Below the pieces are notes generated by a model that worked only from the letters and a program-made list of their open reading frames with translations, made no database searches and was not told the origin of the DNA. The position numbers were made by a program, and so were the translations under genes. A stretch of 29,284 bases of DNA from an uncultured Collinsella sp. (GTDB taxonomy: Bacteria > Actinomycetota > Coriobacteriia > Coriobacteriales > Coriobacteriaceae), in contig CABUUK010000027.1 in assembly GCA_902494765.1 (NCBI GenBank), positions 1 to 29,284 of the forward strand, read 5' to 3'. Below, one piece after another: positions 6,206 through 14,151 of this stretch (positions are counted from its first letter, which is position 1; each line of letters starts with the position of its first letter).

Positions 6206-7621
6206 ATGGCCGAGGTTTGGCGCTTCTTTGCGCACGAGGATGATTTTGCCGATATCGACGAGGTCGGCGCGTGCGAGCGCCTGGGCCGCGTGCTGTCGTT
6301 TCCGACGATTTCGAGCATGGATGCCCAGACGGTGGACTGGCAGGCGTTTGACGACCTGCGCGCCTATATGCAGCAGGGCTGGCCGCGCGTGTTTGCGACG
6401 GGCGAGGTCGAGCTCATCGACCATTCGCTGCTCGTGACGCTTGCCGGCACCGACCCCGCCCTCAAGCCGGTCATGCTCATGGGCCACATGGACGTGGTTC
6501 CCGTGGTGCCAGGCACCGAGACGGACTGGACGCACGATCCCTTTAGCGGGCACGTGGACGACACCTATATTTGGGGTCGCGGCGCCATCGATATGAAAGA
6601 CCAGGTTGCGGGCATCCTGGAGGCCGTTGAGTATGCGCTGGCGCACGGTTGGCAACACGAACGAACCCTGCTGCTGGCCTTTGGCCAGGATGAGGAGACC
6701 ACGCAGTACGGCGCGGGTGCCATTGGTCGCGCGCTCGAGGAGCGTGGCGTTGAGCTTGAGTACCTGATCGACGAGGGTGACTATCGTATCGTTTCGGCTG
6801 CCGAGTATGGCGCAGGTGCGGGTTGGCTTATGCATGCCGATCTTGCCGAGAAGGGCTATGCCGATATCGTGCTCAAGACGAAGAGCGAAGGCGGGCATTC
6901 TTCCAACCCTTACGGCGGCACGTCGCTCGAAGTGCTCAGCCGCGCTATTGCCGCGATTTGCGATATCGAGTGGCCGACGCGTGTGACCGATCTGCTTGCC
7001 GCCCAGCTCGTCGAGCTGGGGCTCTACACGGCGGATGAAATTGCCGCCAACGGGGGCGCCATTGTCCGCGATTGCCTCGCCAGCAAGAAGCTCTATCCGC
7101 TGGTGACGACCACCTGCGCACCCACGCAGATTGAGGGTGGCAGCACCGGCGCCAACGTAATGCCGCAGGATATGTGGGCCAACATCAACTTCCGCATGCT
7201 CGAGGGCACGAGCGTGGCCGACGTTGTGGCGCGCTGCCGTGAGGCGGTTGCCGGGGCGGACCTTGCCGGTCGTGTCGAAGTGGAGCTAGGCCCCGGCAGC
7301 TCCGAACCCTCGCCGTCCCCGCGCATCGGTGGTCCCGGCCTCGAGGCGGTTCGCTCCATCGCCGCCCGCTATTTCCGTGATCCAAAGGAGACGGAGGAAA
7401 ATGGATCATTCGAGCCAGTGGCAATTGTGCCCTCGACCGTGATCGGTGCGACCGACGCTGCCAACTACCAGCACATTTGCCCTGAGTGCATTCGCTTCTC
7501 GGCCTTTGTGGTTGATGACGACGAGTGTGATCGCGGCGTCCACGGCACCAACGAGCGCATCACCCGCCGCGCCTACCTCCAAGGCATCCGCTTCCTCGTC
7601 GCTCTACTCCAAACGCTCTAG
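6206..7621 (+). CDS. M20-family metallohydrolase, PM20D1/carboxypeptidase S-like
   Basis: Predicted di-zinc amide hydrolase of 471 residues. The order of motifs is that of M20: GHMDVVPV (H94, D96), GRGAIDMKD (bridging D129), FGQDEET with the catalytic and metal glutamates (163-164), EGGHSSNP in the dimerisation domain, then ATDAANYQH and GVHGTNERI near the C-terminus. The metal-site spacing, the DW..DPFSG....YIWGRG segment and the closing HGTNER fit the PM20D1/yeast CPS1 branch better than DapE or PepV. Members act on peptides or N-acyl amino acids; the substrate here is unknown. GGAGGAAGG lies just before the ATG. No signal peptide is visible, so it should be cytosolic. It follows the amino-acid importer but probably has its own transcription unit. 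Confidence 0.87.
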   Translation: MAEVWRFFAHEDDFADIDEVGACERLGRVLSFPTISSMDAQTVDWQAFDDLRAYMQQGWPRVFATGEVELIDHSLLVTLAGTDPALKPVMLMGHMDVVPVVPGTETDWTHDPFSGHVDDTYIWGRGAIDMKDQVAGILEAVEYALAHGWQHERTLLLAFGQDEETTQYGAGAIGRALEERGVELEYLIDEGDYRIVSAAEYGAGAGWLMHADLAEKGYADIVLKTKSEGGHSSNPYGGTSLEVLSRAIAAICDIEWPTRVTDLLAAQLVELGLYTADEIAANGGAIVRDCLASKKLYPLVTTTCAPTQIEGGSTGANVMPQDMWANINFRMLEGTSVADVVARCREAVAGADLAGRVEVELGPGSSEPSPSPRIGGPGLEAVRSIAARYFRDPKETEENGSFEPVAIVPSTVIGATDAANYQHICPECIRFSAFVVDDDECDRGVHGTNERITRRAYLQGIRFLVALLQTL

Positions 7622-7636
7622 CCAAAAAGCAAGCCC

Positions 7637-7669
7637 TTGGTGCAATGGGGTCAGGTTTGTTTGCACCAA
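7637..7669. repeat. Hairpin with TGGGGTCAGG loop, family D
   Basis: TTGGTGCAA (7637-7645) pairs perfectly with TTGCACCAA (7661-7669) around a 15-base loop containing TGGGGTCAGG. The G-rich loop recalls family B (GGGGACGTT). It lies 15 bases after the M20 gene stop. Confidence 0.65.
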
Positions 7670-7870
7670 TCATTCCGTGCGGGTTATATGCAGGTTTGCC
7701 TGCGCACGCTATCATGTATGGGTTAGACCGCAACTATGTACCCCATACGCGAAGGGATGCGCATGTATCTGAAGATCGACATGTTCTAGCCGGGCTTACC
7801 CCCGCAGCGGCGCCGTGCGCCCCATCAATTCTGCCGATTTTCACCTTCACGCATATAAAGGAGTCCCGCC

Positions 7871-8938
7871 ATGCGCGACAAGCTCGAAAAGATCATCAAG
7901 GCCTACGAGGAGCTCGAGAAGAAGCTTTCCGACCCGGCCGTCGCCTCCGATATCAAGGAGTTTACGCGTCTCAACAAGGAGTACGCGCACCAGTCCGACC
8001 TCATTGCCGCCTCGCGCGAGTACATCGGTGCGCTCGATGACATCGAGGCTGCCAAGGAAATGCTGCACGATACCACCGATGCCGATGAGAAGGAGATGCT
8101 CCAGATGGACATCTCCGAGAACGAGGAGAAGCTTCCCCAGCTCGAGGAAGACATTAAGTACATGCTCATCCCGAGCGACCCCAACGACGACAAGAACACC
8201 ATCGTCGAGATCCGTTCCGCCGCCGGTGGCGACGAGGCGGCCATCTTTGCCGGCGATCTGTACAAGATGTACCAGCGCTTCTGCGAGTCGCGCGGCTGGA
8301 AGACCACCGTGCTCGATTCCAGCCCCAGCGAGGCCGGCGGCTTTAAGTCCATCGAGTTCAAGGTCGAGGGCGACCGCGTCTACTCCGTCATGAAGTACGA
8401 GTCCGGCGTGCATCGCGTCCAGCGCGTCCCCAAGACCGAGTCCCAGGGTCGCATCCAGACCTCCACGGCAACCGTCGCCGTGCTTCCCGAGGCCGAGGAG
8501 ATCGACGTTCAGATCAACCAGTCCGACCTGCGCATCGATACCTACTGTGCCTCCGGCCCTGGCGGTCAGTGCGTTAACACCACCTACTCCGCCGTGCGCA
8601 TCACCCACCTGCCCACCAACACCGTGGTGCAGTCGCAGGAGCAGCGTTCCCAGATCCAGAACCGCGAGGTCTGCATGCAGATGCTGCGTGCCCGTCTGTA
8701 CGAGATGGAACTCGAGAAGCAGCAGGCCGAGCTCGGCGCCGAGCGCCAGAGTCAGATCGGTCACGGCAACCGTTCCGAGAAGATCCGTACCTACAACCAG
8801 CCCCAGGACCGCGTGACCGATCACCGTATCGGTTTCAACTCCACCTACAACGGCGTCCTTCTGGGCGATCAACTCGGCACCGTCATCGAGGCGCTTGCCG
8901 CCGCCGAGCGAGCCGAGAAGCTGGCACAGGCTGTTTAG
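7871..8938 (+). CDS. prfA: Peptide chain release factor 1
   Basis: Class I release factor of 355 residues that reads UAA and UAG in the ribosomal A site and triggers hydrolysis of the finished peptide. The catalytic GGQ is at 231-233 within SGPGGQCVNTT, and its glutamine is the target of the methylase encoded downstream (prmC). The codon-reading tripeptide is PKT (187-189), matching the PxT of RF1 and not the SPF of RF2. The length is that of the family. AAAGGAG lies 7 bases before the ATG. A 249-base leader separates it from the M20 gene. The stop codon is directly abutted by a large repeated hairpin element. Confidence 0.98.
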   Translation: MRDKLEKIIKAYEELEKKLSDPAVASDIKEFTRLNKEYAHQSDLIAASREYIGALDDIEAAKEMLHDTTDADEKEMLQMDISENEEKLPQLEEDIKYMLIPSDPNDDKNTIVEIRSAAGGDEAAIFAGDLYKMYQRFCESRGWKTTVLDSSPSEAGGFKSIEFKVEGDRVYSVMKYESGVHRVQRVPKTESQGRIQTSTATVAVLPEAEEIDVQINQSDLRIDTYCASGPGGQCVNTTYSAVRITHLPTNTVVQSQEQRSQIQNREVCMQMLRARLYEMELEKQQAELGAERQSQIGHGNRSEKIRTYNQPQDRVTDHRIGFNSTYNGVLLGDQLGTVIEALAAAERAEKLAQAV

Positions 8939-9140
8939 GTTACGGCGCTTTACCAAACGCCGTAACCAGCCGACGCTGCGCGGGCCGCATTTGGACAATC
9001 TGACGTTCAACTTCAAGGGCGCGACCAGAAGGTCAGCGCCCTTTCGTTTCACGTCACCTTGTCTCAAATGCGACTCGCTCGCTGTCCGTCCTCTACCTGC
9101 GGCGTTGCCTTGCTCCGGATGCGGCATGCTCAACCTGCGG
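8939..9140. repeat. Two-hairpin structured element, copy 1
   Basis: It starts at the first base after the prfA stop. Hairpin 1: arms 8939-8947 and 8958-8966 (GTTACGGCG/CGCCGTAAC). Hairpin 2: outer arms 8987-8998 and 9059-9071, inner arms 9015-9026 and 9031-9043 with the core GACCAGAAGGTC. It ends in GCTCAACCTGCGG (9128-9140). The layout is shared with 24585-24750. It may act as the prfA terminator, but the T-tract is weak (CTTTCGTTTC). Confidence 0.8.
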
Positions 9141-9150
9141 CGCCTTAGAG

Positions 9151-9181
9151 GTAGTCATTGGGGACGTTCTTAAATGACTAG
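9151..9181. repeat. GTAG-footed hairpin, family B copy 2
   Basis: Perfect 8-bp arms (9152-9159 and 9173-9180) around the 13-base loop GGGGACGTTCTTA. It differs from 3129-3159 at only a few positions. Confidence 0.75.
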
Positions 9182-9496
9182 GTTGGACACATTGCTTTGA
9201 GGTGTTATTCAATCGGTTTTGATGGCCTTTAGGCTGTTTGCCTGCTTAAAGCAATTAACGGCATGCATCCAATATTGAAAATATTGCTCGAAAAATCGTC
9301 CAAGAAGTCGTGGGGCCCTTTTTGACGCGTTGCGTGTCAAGCGATGTGGCAAGTTCTTGGTTAGATATTGGTCAGTTTTGGGGCAACCTTGCCAAAAGCT
9401 TGACGGATGCAGATTTAGACGTCGACGAATGAACACTCTAGGCGGGCTCCAAGCAAAATTCTGGGCTGATTCTCGATAATCGCTTCCAATCGTCCC
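9182..9496. other. Gene-poor, lower-GC stretch between prfA and prmC
   Basis: About 315 bases visibly richer in A and T than the flanks. No gene could be supported. A 66-codon + frame (9279-9476) and a longer minus frame (9209-9535) are open across it, but neither has a convincing start with a ribosome site or a family match. A small perfect hairpin, CAATATT/AATATTG, lies at 9270-9286. It may be the remnant of a mobile or dispersed sequence. Confidence 0.5.
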
Positions 9497-9523
9497 TTGT
9501 CGCGTGCCGCCCTCGCTTACAAT
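9497..9523 (+). promoter_or_regulatory. Candidate promoter of prmC
   Basis: TTGTCG (9497-9502), a 15-base spacer and TACAAT (9518-9523), 48 bases before the prmC ATG. The same -10 hexamer precedes the ATP synthase operon. Confidence 0.4.
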
Positions 9524-9571
9524 CTGCTCCGACATTCGCGCGCCGCCCGGCGCTTAAGAGGGGAGGACCCC

Positions 9572-10822
9572 ATGGCAAACGAGATCTGGACCATCAAGCG
9601 TTGTCTCGAGTGGACCAAGGAGTACCTGGCCGAGCGCGGTGAGGAGCATCCCCGTCTTTCTGCCGAGTGGCTGCTGTGCGCGGCCACGGGCCTGGCGCGT
9701 ATCGACTTGTATATGCGCATGGACGAGACGCTCGACGCATCGCAGCTCGAGACCATGCACGCGGCGGTCGTCCGTCGCGCGAAGGGCGAGCCGCTGCAGT
9801 ACATCACCGGTAGCACGCAGTTTCGCATGATCGACGTCGCGTGTGCCCCCGGCGTGCTCATCCCGCGCCCCGAGACCGAGATGCTCGTCGAAGAAGTCCT
9901 GAACTACCTGGATGCCGAGGTGCTGAGCCCCGAGGTCGCCGCCCGCCAGCGCGTGGAGCTGCCTTGGAACGATGAGGTCGAACAGGCTCGCAAAGCCGAG
10001 GCGGCGCTGGCCGACGAGCGCGCGACCGCCGAGCGCCGTGCTGCCAACCTGACGGCCGCCGATGAGGCTGCGCTGGGTAGCGATGTGCTCGGTAGCCGCG
10101 CCTATGCCGAGGAGCTTGCCGATCGCGAGGCCGAGGAAGCCGCCGCGCAGGCGGCAGAAGCAGAGGCCATGGAAACCCCCGAGCCCGAGCTCGACGAATA
10201 CGGTATCGCCATTGAGGGTGCCGACCAGGAGACGGCTTCAGCTCAGGATGCCGCTGCGCCTGCCCCAGCCGAGCCCCGCACTGCCCGCGTTCTCGAGGTC
10301 GGTTGCGGCACGGGCTGCATCTCGCTCTCGCTTGCCTGGGAGCGTCGCGGCCACGTCACCTGCACTGCTACCGATATCGAGCCGCGCGCTATCGACCTTG
10401 CTGGCAAAAACCGCGATGCGCTTGGCCTCACGTCAGATGAGGTTGCCTTCAGCCTCACCAACCTGGTGAGCTCCATTCCCCACGACGAGTGGGGCACCTT
10501 TGACGTACTCGTCTCCAACCCGCCCTACATCCCCACCGATGTCATGCGCTCGCTGCCGCACGAGGTCAAGGACTTTGAGCCCGATCTGGCGCTCGAGGGC
10601 GGTGCCGACGGCCTCGATATCTTCCGCCGTCTGCTCAACGCGGCGCCCTACATGCTGCGCGCCGGCGGCCTCTTTGCCTGCGAGCTCTACGAGGGTGCGC
10701 TCGACGCTGCGGCCGAGCTCTGTCGCCAGGCAGGCCTTTCGGACGTGCGTATCGTCCACGACCTCACCGATCGTCCCCGTATCGTCCGAGCCATCGTCAC
10801 CGAGCCCAAGCAGCGCATTTAA
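9572..10822 (+). CDS. prmC: Release factor glutamine methyltransferase with large acidic insert
   Basis: SAM-dependent methylase (HemK/PrmC) that methylates the GGQ glutamine of release factors. Order: an N-terminal helical substrate domain (about 1-85), the linker with LIPRPETEMLVEEVL (96-110), SAM motif I EVGCGTG (242-248), and the catalytic NPPY (316-319), then PDLALEGGADGLDIFRRLL. At 416 residues it is about 140 longer than E. coli PrmC (277). Most of the excess is an alanine- and glutamate-rich segment at about 113-237, between the linker and the Rossmann core. The ATG at 9572 is set by GGGGAGG 5 bases upstream. The conserved prfA-prmC order supports the call. Confidence 0.95.
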   Translation: MANEIWTIKRCLEWTKEYLAERGEEHPRLSAEWLLCAATGLARIDLYMRMDETLDASQLETMHAAVVRRAKGEPLQYITGSTQFRMIDVACAPGVLIPRPETEMLVEEVLNYLDAEVLSPEVAARQRVELPWNDEVEQARKAEAALADERATAERRAANLTAADEAALGSDVLGSRAYAEELADREAEEAAAQAAEAEAMETPEPELDEYGIAIEGADQETASAQDAAAPAPAEPRTARVLEVGCGTGCISLSLAWERRGHVTCTATDIEPRAIDLAGKNRDALGLTSDEVAFSLTNLVSSIPHDEWGTFDVLVSNPPYIPTDVMRSLPHEVKDFEPDLALEGGADGLDIFRRLLNAAPYMLRAGGLFACELYEGALDAAAELCRQAGLSDVRIVHDLTDRPRIVRAIVTEPKQRI

Positions 10823-10855
10823 GCTGAACTAATAGACATTTGCTCAAGTTTGCTC

Positions 10856-10883
10856 TTGCAATATACCGTAAAACTTCTACTAT
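10856..10883 (+). promoter_or_regulatory. Candidate promoter of the toxin-antitoxin pair
   Basis: TTGCAA (10856-10861), a 16-base spacer and TACTAT (10878-10883), just ahead of the ribosome site at about 10885-10895. Its position fits autorepression by the antitoxin, as is usual for type II modules. Confidence 0.5.
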
Positions 10884-10897
10884 AGAAGGAGAAAGGT

Positions 10898-11293
10898 ATG
10901 TCAAATCAGCTGCATCGGTACCGTATCGTGCTTGATTACATTGAACCTTGGCTTGATGAGCAGGATGAAGCTACGCTGAAGCAGATTTATGCAGACCTTT
11001 TGGTGCTCGAGAAGGAAGGTCCCAGCCTTGGTCGTCCACTGGTTGACCGTGTCAAGGGCTCGAAGCTTCATCATTTAAAGGAGCTGAGAGTGACTTCATG
11101 TGGTGGGCAGGTGATCCGCATCCTCTTCGCCTTTGACCCCAAGCGCCAGGCGGTATTGCTATTGGCGGGTGATAAGTCGCGAGCGGGATCGTCAAGGGCA
11201 AAATGGAACGGCTGGTATGCGATCAACATTCCAAAGGCCGAGCAAATATACCGTCGCCACGTAAGGAGGCTCGATCGAGATGGAACTGCATGA
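10898..11293 (+). CDS. RelE/HigB-family toxin (Gp49-like)
   Basis: Predicted 131-residue toxin of a type II module; related proteins cleave mRNA on the ribosome. The Gp49/RelE pattern is visible: an N-terminal helical part, LGRPLVDRVKGSKLHHLKEL (44-63), then the strands VIRILFAFDPKRQAVLLLAGDK (72-93) and a C-terminal WYAINIPKAEQIYRRH (106-121) with basic residues. A strong AGAAGGAG precedes the ATG. It overlaps the antitoxin gene by 14 bases, so the two should be translationally coupled. Toxin-first order is that of HigBA-type modules. It lies between prmC and tsaC, which are often adjacent, so the pair looks like an inserted cassette. Confidence 0.87.
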   Translation: MSNQLHRYRIVLDYIEPWLDEQDEATLKQIYADLLVLEKEGPSLGRPLVDRVKGSKLHHLKELRVTSCGGQVIRILFAFDPKRQAVLLLAGDKSRAGSSRAKWNGWYAINIPKAEQIYRRHVRRLDRDGTA

Positions 11294-11582
11294 GTATATG
11301 GAATCTCGCGGGATAACACGCGACTCCATTACCGCCGAGCAGGAGAGGACTCGCGATCGTATCGAAGCCTATAAGCTTGCTCAGATTCGCAGGCTAAAAG
11401 ATCTAACACAGGCGTCGGTCGCCCAATCGATGGGCGTTTCTCAAAAACGCGTATCCGAGCTCGAGCGTGGGGAATTGGGTTCGATGAGGCTTGACACGCT
11501 GAGCAGGTACGCAGAGAGCCTCGGCGGAAAACTGGTTGCAAGCATCGAGTTTCCCGATCGTACCGTTACGCTTGCGCGCTAA
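11280..11582 (+). CDS. Xre-family antitoxin (HigA-like)
   Basis: A 100-residue helix-turn-helix protein expected to bind and neutralise the upstream toxin and to repress the shared promoter. The Xre domain spans about 35-85: LAQIRRLKDLTQASVAQSMG, SQKRVSELERGE, and a last helix with MRLDTLSRYAESLGGKL. The first 30 residues, acidic and helical, are a likely toxin-contact region. The end IEFPDRTVTL is common in HigA-type antitoxins. Start and overlap: the ATG lies within the last codons of the toxin gene, with AAGGAGG about 10 bases upstream. Confidence 0.88.
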   Translation: MELHEYMESRGITRDSITAEQERTRDRIEAYKLAQIRRLKDLTQASVAQSMGVSQKRVSELERGELGSMRLDTLSRYAESLGGKLVASIEFPDRTVTLAR

Positions 11583-11730
11583 AAATCTTCAATTAACCCC
11601 CTCACTTTCACCGACTACTAGAGCCGCTCACCAAACCAACATGCGCTCTGGGCAAATAGGTTGAACGTTTCGTGCGAGAATGCCCCACAGTAAACAAACT
11701 TGCACCAGAGCGTAAGGGGCTGGCATACAC

Positions 11731-12474
11731 ATGCAGACGGTCTATCGGGTATACGAGGGAGCGCGCGAGCCGCATCGGCTTGCAGTCGAGCGCACGGCCG
11801 AGCTACTCGGTCGCGGCGGCCTGGCGCTTATTCCAACCGAGACGGTCTACGGTGTCGCCGTGGCGGTCAACGCTTTCTCGGATGCCGTTCCACAAGATAC
11901 AAGTGAGCCTCTGCCGTGGCCGCGCGATCCGCAGGCCACCGTCAACGGCGCCGCGGTCCCTGCACTCGGTACCGGCTATCGTCGTATCTTTACTCTCAAG
12001 CAGCGCGAGCTCACCCAAACGGTTGCCTGGCTGGTCGATGATGCCGAGGCACTCGACCGCTATGGCGTGGATATTCCCAATGAGGCCCGCGTGCTCGCCC
12101 GACGATGCTGGCCGGGCGCCCTGACTATCGTGGTCAAGGCGGCCCCCTGCGTGCCGACCTTTATGCGCGCCGCCGACGACACGGTGGCACTTCGCGCTTC
12201 GGCCTCGCCCGTGGTGCAAGCGCTCATCCGCGCCTGCGGCAGCCCTCTTGCCTGCACCAGCGCCAACACGCACGGCGCGCCCGCGCCGGCAAGTTTTGTC
12301 ACGGTGGAGGAGCGCATCCTGGAGGGGGTCGATGTGGCCGTCGACGCCGGTGAGACCCCGTGTCGCGACGCCTCAACCATCGTGTCGTTTCAGCACGGCG
12401 AGCTCCAGATCCTGCGCCAAGGCGCGCTTCCCGCATCAGAGATCGAACGGGTCCTGTCCGACCCGATGCAATAG
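11731..12474 (+). CDS. tsaC: L-threonylcarbamoyladenylate synthase (TsaC/Sua5 family)
   Basis: Makes threonylcarbamoyl-AMP from threonine, bicarbonate and ATP for the t6A modification at position 37 of ANN-reading tRNAs. The YrdC fold is shown by LIPTETVYG (33-41), the substrate-binding K-x-R at 90-92, WPGALTIVV (127-135) and TSAN (176-179). At 247 residues it is longer than E. coli TsaC (190), partly because of about 30 extra residues at 47-80, between the first motif and K-x-R. The usual GRP after the lysine is replaced by QRE. No separate Sua5 C-terminal domain is present. TAAGGGG lies 11 bases before the ATG. The prfA-prmC-tsaC association is common in bacteria. Confidence 0.92.
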   Translation: MQTVYRVYEGAREPHRLAVERTAELLGRGGLALIPTETVYGVAVAVNAFSDAVPQDTSEPLPWPRDPQATVNGAAVPALGTGYRRIFTLKQRELTQTVAWLVDDAEALDRYGVDIPNEARVLARRCWPGALTIVVKAAPCVPTFMRAADDTVALRASASPVVQALIRACGSPLACTSANTHGAPAPASFVTVEERILEGVDVAVDAGETPCRDASTIVSFQHGELQILRQGALPASEIERVLSDPMQ

Positions 12475-12487
12475 AAAGGTGTAAGCG

Positions 12488-14029
12488 ATGTCGTTGAATC
12501 TAGGCAGCCTGGGCATGGAAGACGCCTCGTTTAGCTTTGGCGGTTCCTACATCATGGCGCTCGACTGCGGCACCACCTCGGTACTTGCGACCATCGTCGA
12601 CGAGTACGGCTGCATCGTCGCGCAGGCACGTCGTAGCGTCAAAACCAGCTTCCCGCGCCCCGGCTGGGTGGAGCAGGATCCCACGGAGGTGCTTGCCAGC
12701 CAGATCGGCGTGATGATGGAGGTCCAGTTTAAGAGCGGCATCCATTCTGACCGCATTGCCGCCATCGGTATCTCCAACCAGCGCGAGACCACGGTGGTGT
12801 GGGACCGCATAAGCGGCCAACCCATCTATAACGCCATCGTGTGGCAATGCCGTCGCACCGCACCTCTGATCGACGAGCTGGTCGAGCAGGGCGCAGAAGA
12901 ACTGGTGCGCTCCCGCACGGGACTCACGCTCGATCCGTATTTCTCGGCTTCCAAGGTGCAGTGGATCCTCGACAACGTCGACGGTGCGCGTGAGAGCGCG
13001 GCGGCGGGCGACCTCATGTTCGGCACCATCGACACCTGGCTCATCTACAACCTCACCGGCGGTCAGGTCTTTGCCACCGACTACACCAATGCCAGCCGCA
13101 CCGCGCTCTTTAATATCCATGCGCTCGATTGGGACGACGATCTGCTGGCGCTTTTCGACGTCCCACGTTCCATGATGCCCGAGGTTCGTTGGAGCTCGGG
13201 CGACTACGGCCGCGTCGCGAGCGACATCATGACCAACATGCCACCCATCATGGGCGTGGCGGGCGACCAGCAGGCGTCGCTGTTCGGCCACTGCTGCTTC
13301 CATCCCGGCCAGACCAAAAACACCTATGGCACGGGTTGCTTTATGCTCATGAACACCGGCGACGAGATCGTCGAATCCAAGAACGGTCTGGTCTCCACGA
13401 TCGGTATCGCCGCGGACGGCAAAATCAGCTATGCGCTCGAGGGTTCTATCTTTGCCGCCGGCTCAACCATGAACTGGCTGCGCAACAACATGGGCATCAT
13501 CTCGAGCGTGAGTGAGTCCGCGCAACTCGCCACTTCGATCAGCGACAACGAGGGCTGCTACTTCGTCCCCGCCTTCGCAGGCCTGGGCGCTCCCTGGTGG
13601 GACCCGCGTGCTCGCGGTATCGTGTGCGGCCTGACCGGCGCCTCGAGTCGCGCGACCATTGTACGTGCGGCCTGCGAGTCCATGGCCTACCAGAGCTATG
13701 ACGTGCTGCGCGCCATGGAGCAGGACGTGGGACTTTCGATTGAGCGCCTGTCCGTCGATGGCGGTGCCTCGCGCAACGAGTTCATCATGCAATTCCAGGC
13801 CGATCTGCTGGATATCCCCGTGCTGCAGTGCGAGACGGTGGAGACCACGGCGATCGGCGCCGCGTACTTGGCGGGCCTTGCCGTCGGCTATTGGGAGGAT
13901 TTGGAGGAGCTGGAGCAAAACGCTCAGATCGTCAAAGTCTTCCATCCTCACATGTCCGCCGAGCGCCGTGAGAGCAACCTCGCTGGTTGGCGTGATGCCG
14001 TCAAGCGTTCGCTCAACACCGCTCAGTAG
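12488..14029 (+). CDS. glpK: Glycerol kinase
   Basis: FGGY-family kinase of 513 residues that makes sn-glycerol 3-phosphate from glycerol and ATP in the cytoplasm. Glycerol-site residues are conserved: NQRETT (R99, E100), YFSASK (Y151) and GDQQASL (D260). The ATP site is seen in TYGTGCFML and in DGGASRNEFIMQ. The phosphate loop reads DCGTTSV (26-32), where most glycerol kinases have DQGTTSS. About 20 extra residues precede it. The HPr-phosphorylated histidine of Firmicutes enzymes has no obvious counterpart around WSSGDYG (235-241). The start is 13 bases after the tsaC stop with AAGGTG upstream, so co-transcription with tsaC is likely. No glpF or glpD is nearby. Confidence 0.94.
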   Translation: MSLNLGSLGMEDASFSFGGSYIMALDCGTTSVLATIVDEYGCIVAQARRSVKTSFPRPGWVEQDPTEVLASQIGVMMEVQFKSGIHSDRIAAIGISNQRETTVVWDRISGQPIYNAIVWQCRRTAPLIDELVEQGAEELVRSRTGLTLDPYFSASKVQWILDNVDGARESAAAGDLMFGTIDTWLIYNLTGGQVFATDYTNASRTALFNIHALDWDDDLLALFDVPRSMMPEVRWSSGDYGRVASDIMTNMPPIMGVAGDQQASLFGHCCFHPGQTKNTYGTGCFMLMNTGDEIVESKNGLVSTIGIAADGKISYALEGSIFAAGSTMNWLRNNMGIISSVSESAQLATSISDNEGCYFVPAFAGLGAPWWDPRARGIVCGLTGASSRATIVRAACESMAYQSYDVLRAMEQDVGLSIERLSVDGGASRNEFIMQFQADLLDIPVLQCETVETTAIGAAYLAGLAVGYWEDLEELEQNAQIVKVFHPHMSAERRESNLAGWRDAVKRSLNTAQ

Positions 14030-14151
14030 GGTTGCGACGAGCTGCTCGATACAACAAACCGTTAAACTTATGCACGGCGCGAGGCAACAACGTCGCCATG
14101 CGTCTTGTCAGCAAGGCCATCTTCCGGCCGCAATGAAAGGGGCATCAACCC

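Noticed and set aside
7763..7789. 8-codon mini-frame upstream of prfA as a leader peptide
   Set aside because: No ribosome site and no attenuator structure after it; chance occurrence is likely.
9209..9535. 108-codon minus-strand frame between prfA and prmC as a real gene
   Set aside because: No convincing start with a ribosome site, no family resemblance, and it crosses the prmC promoter candidate. Kept only as a note on the gene-poor tract.
11641..11681. Promoter for tsaC from TTGAAC and GAGAAT
   Set aside because: The spacer is only 9 bases, too short for a sigma-70 type promoter.
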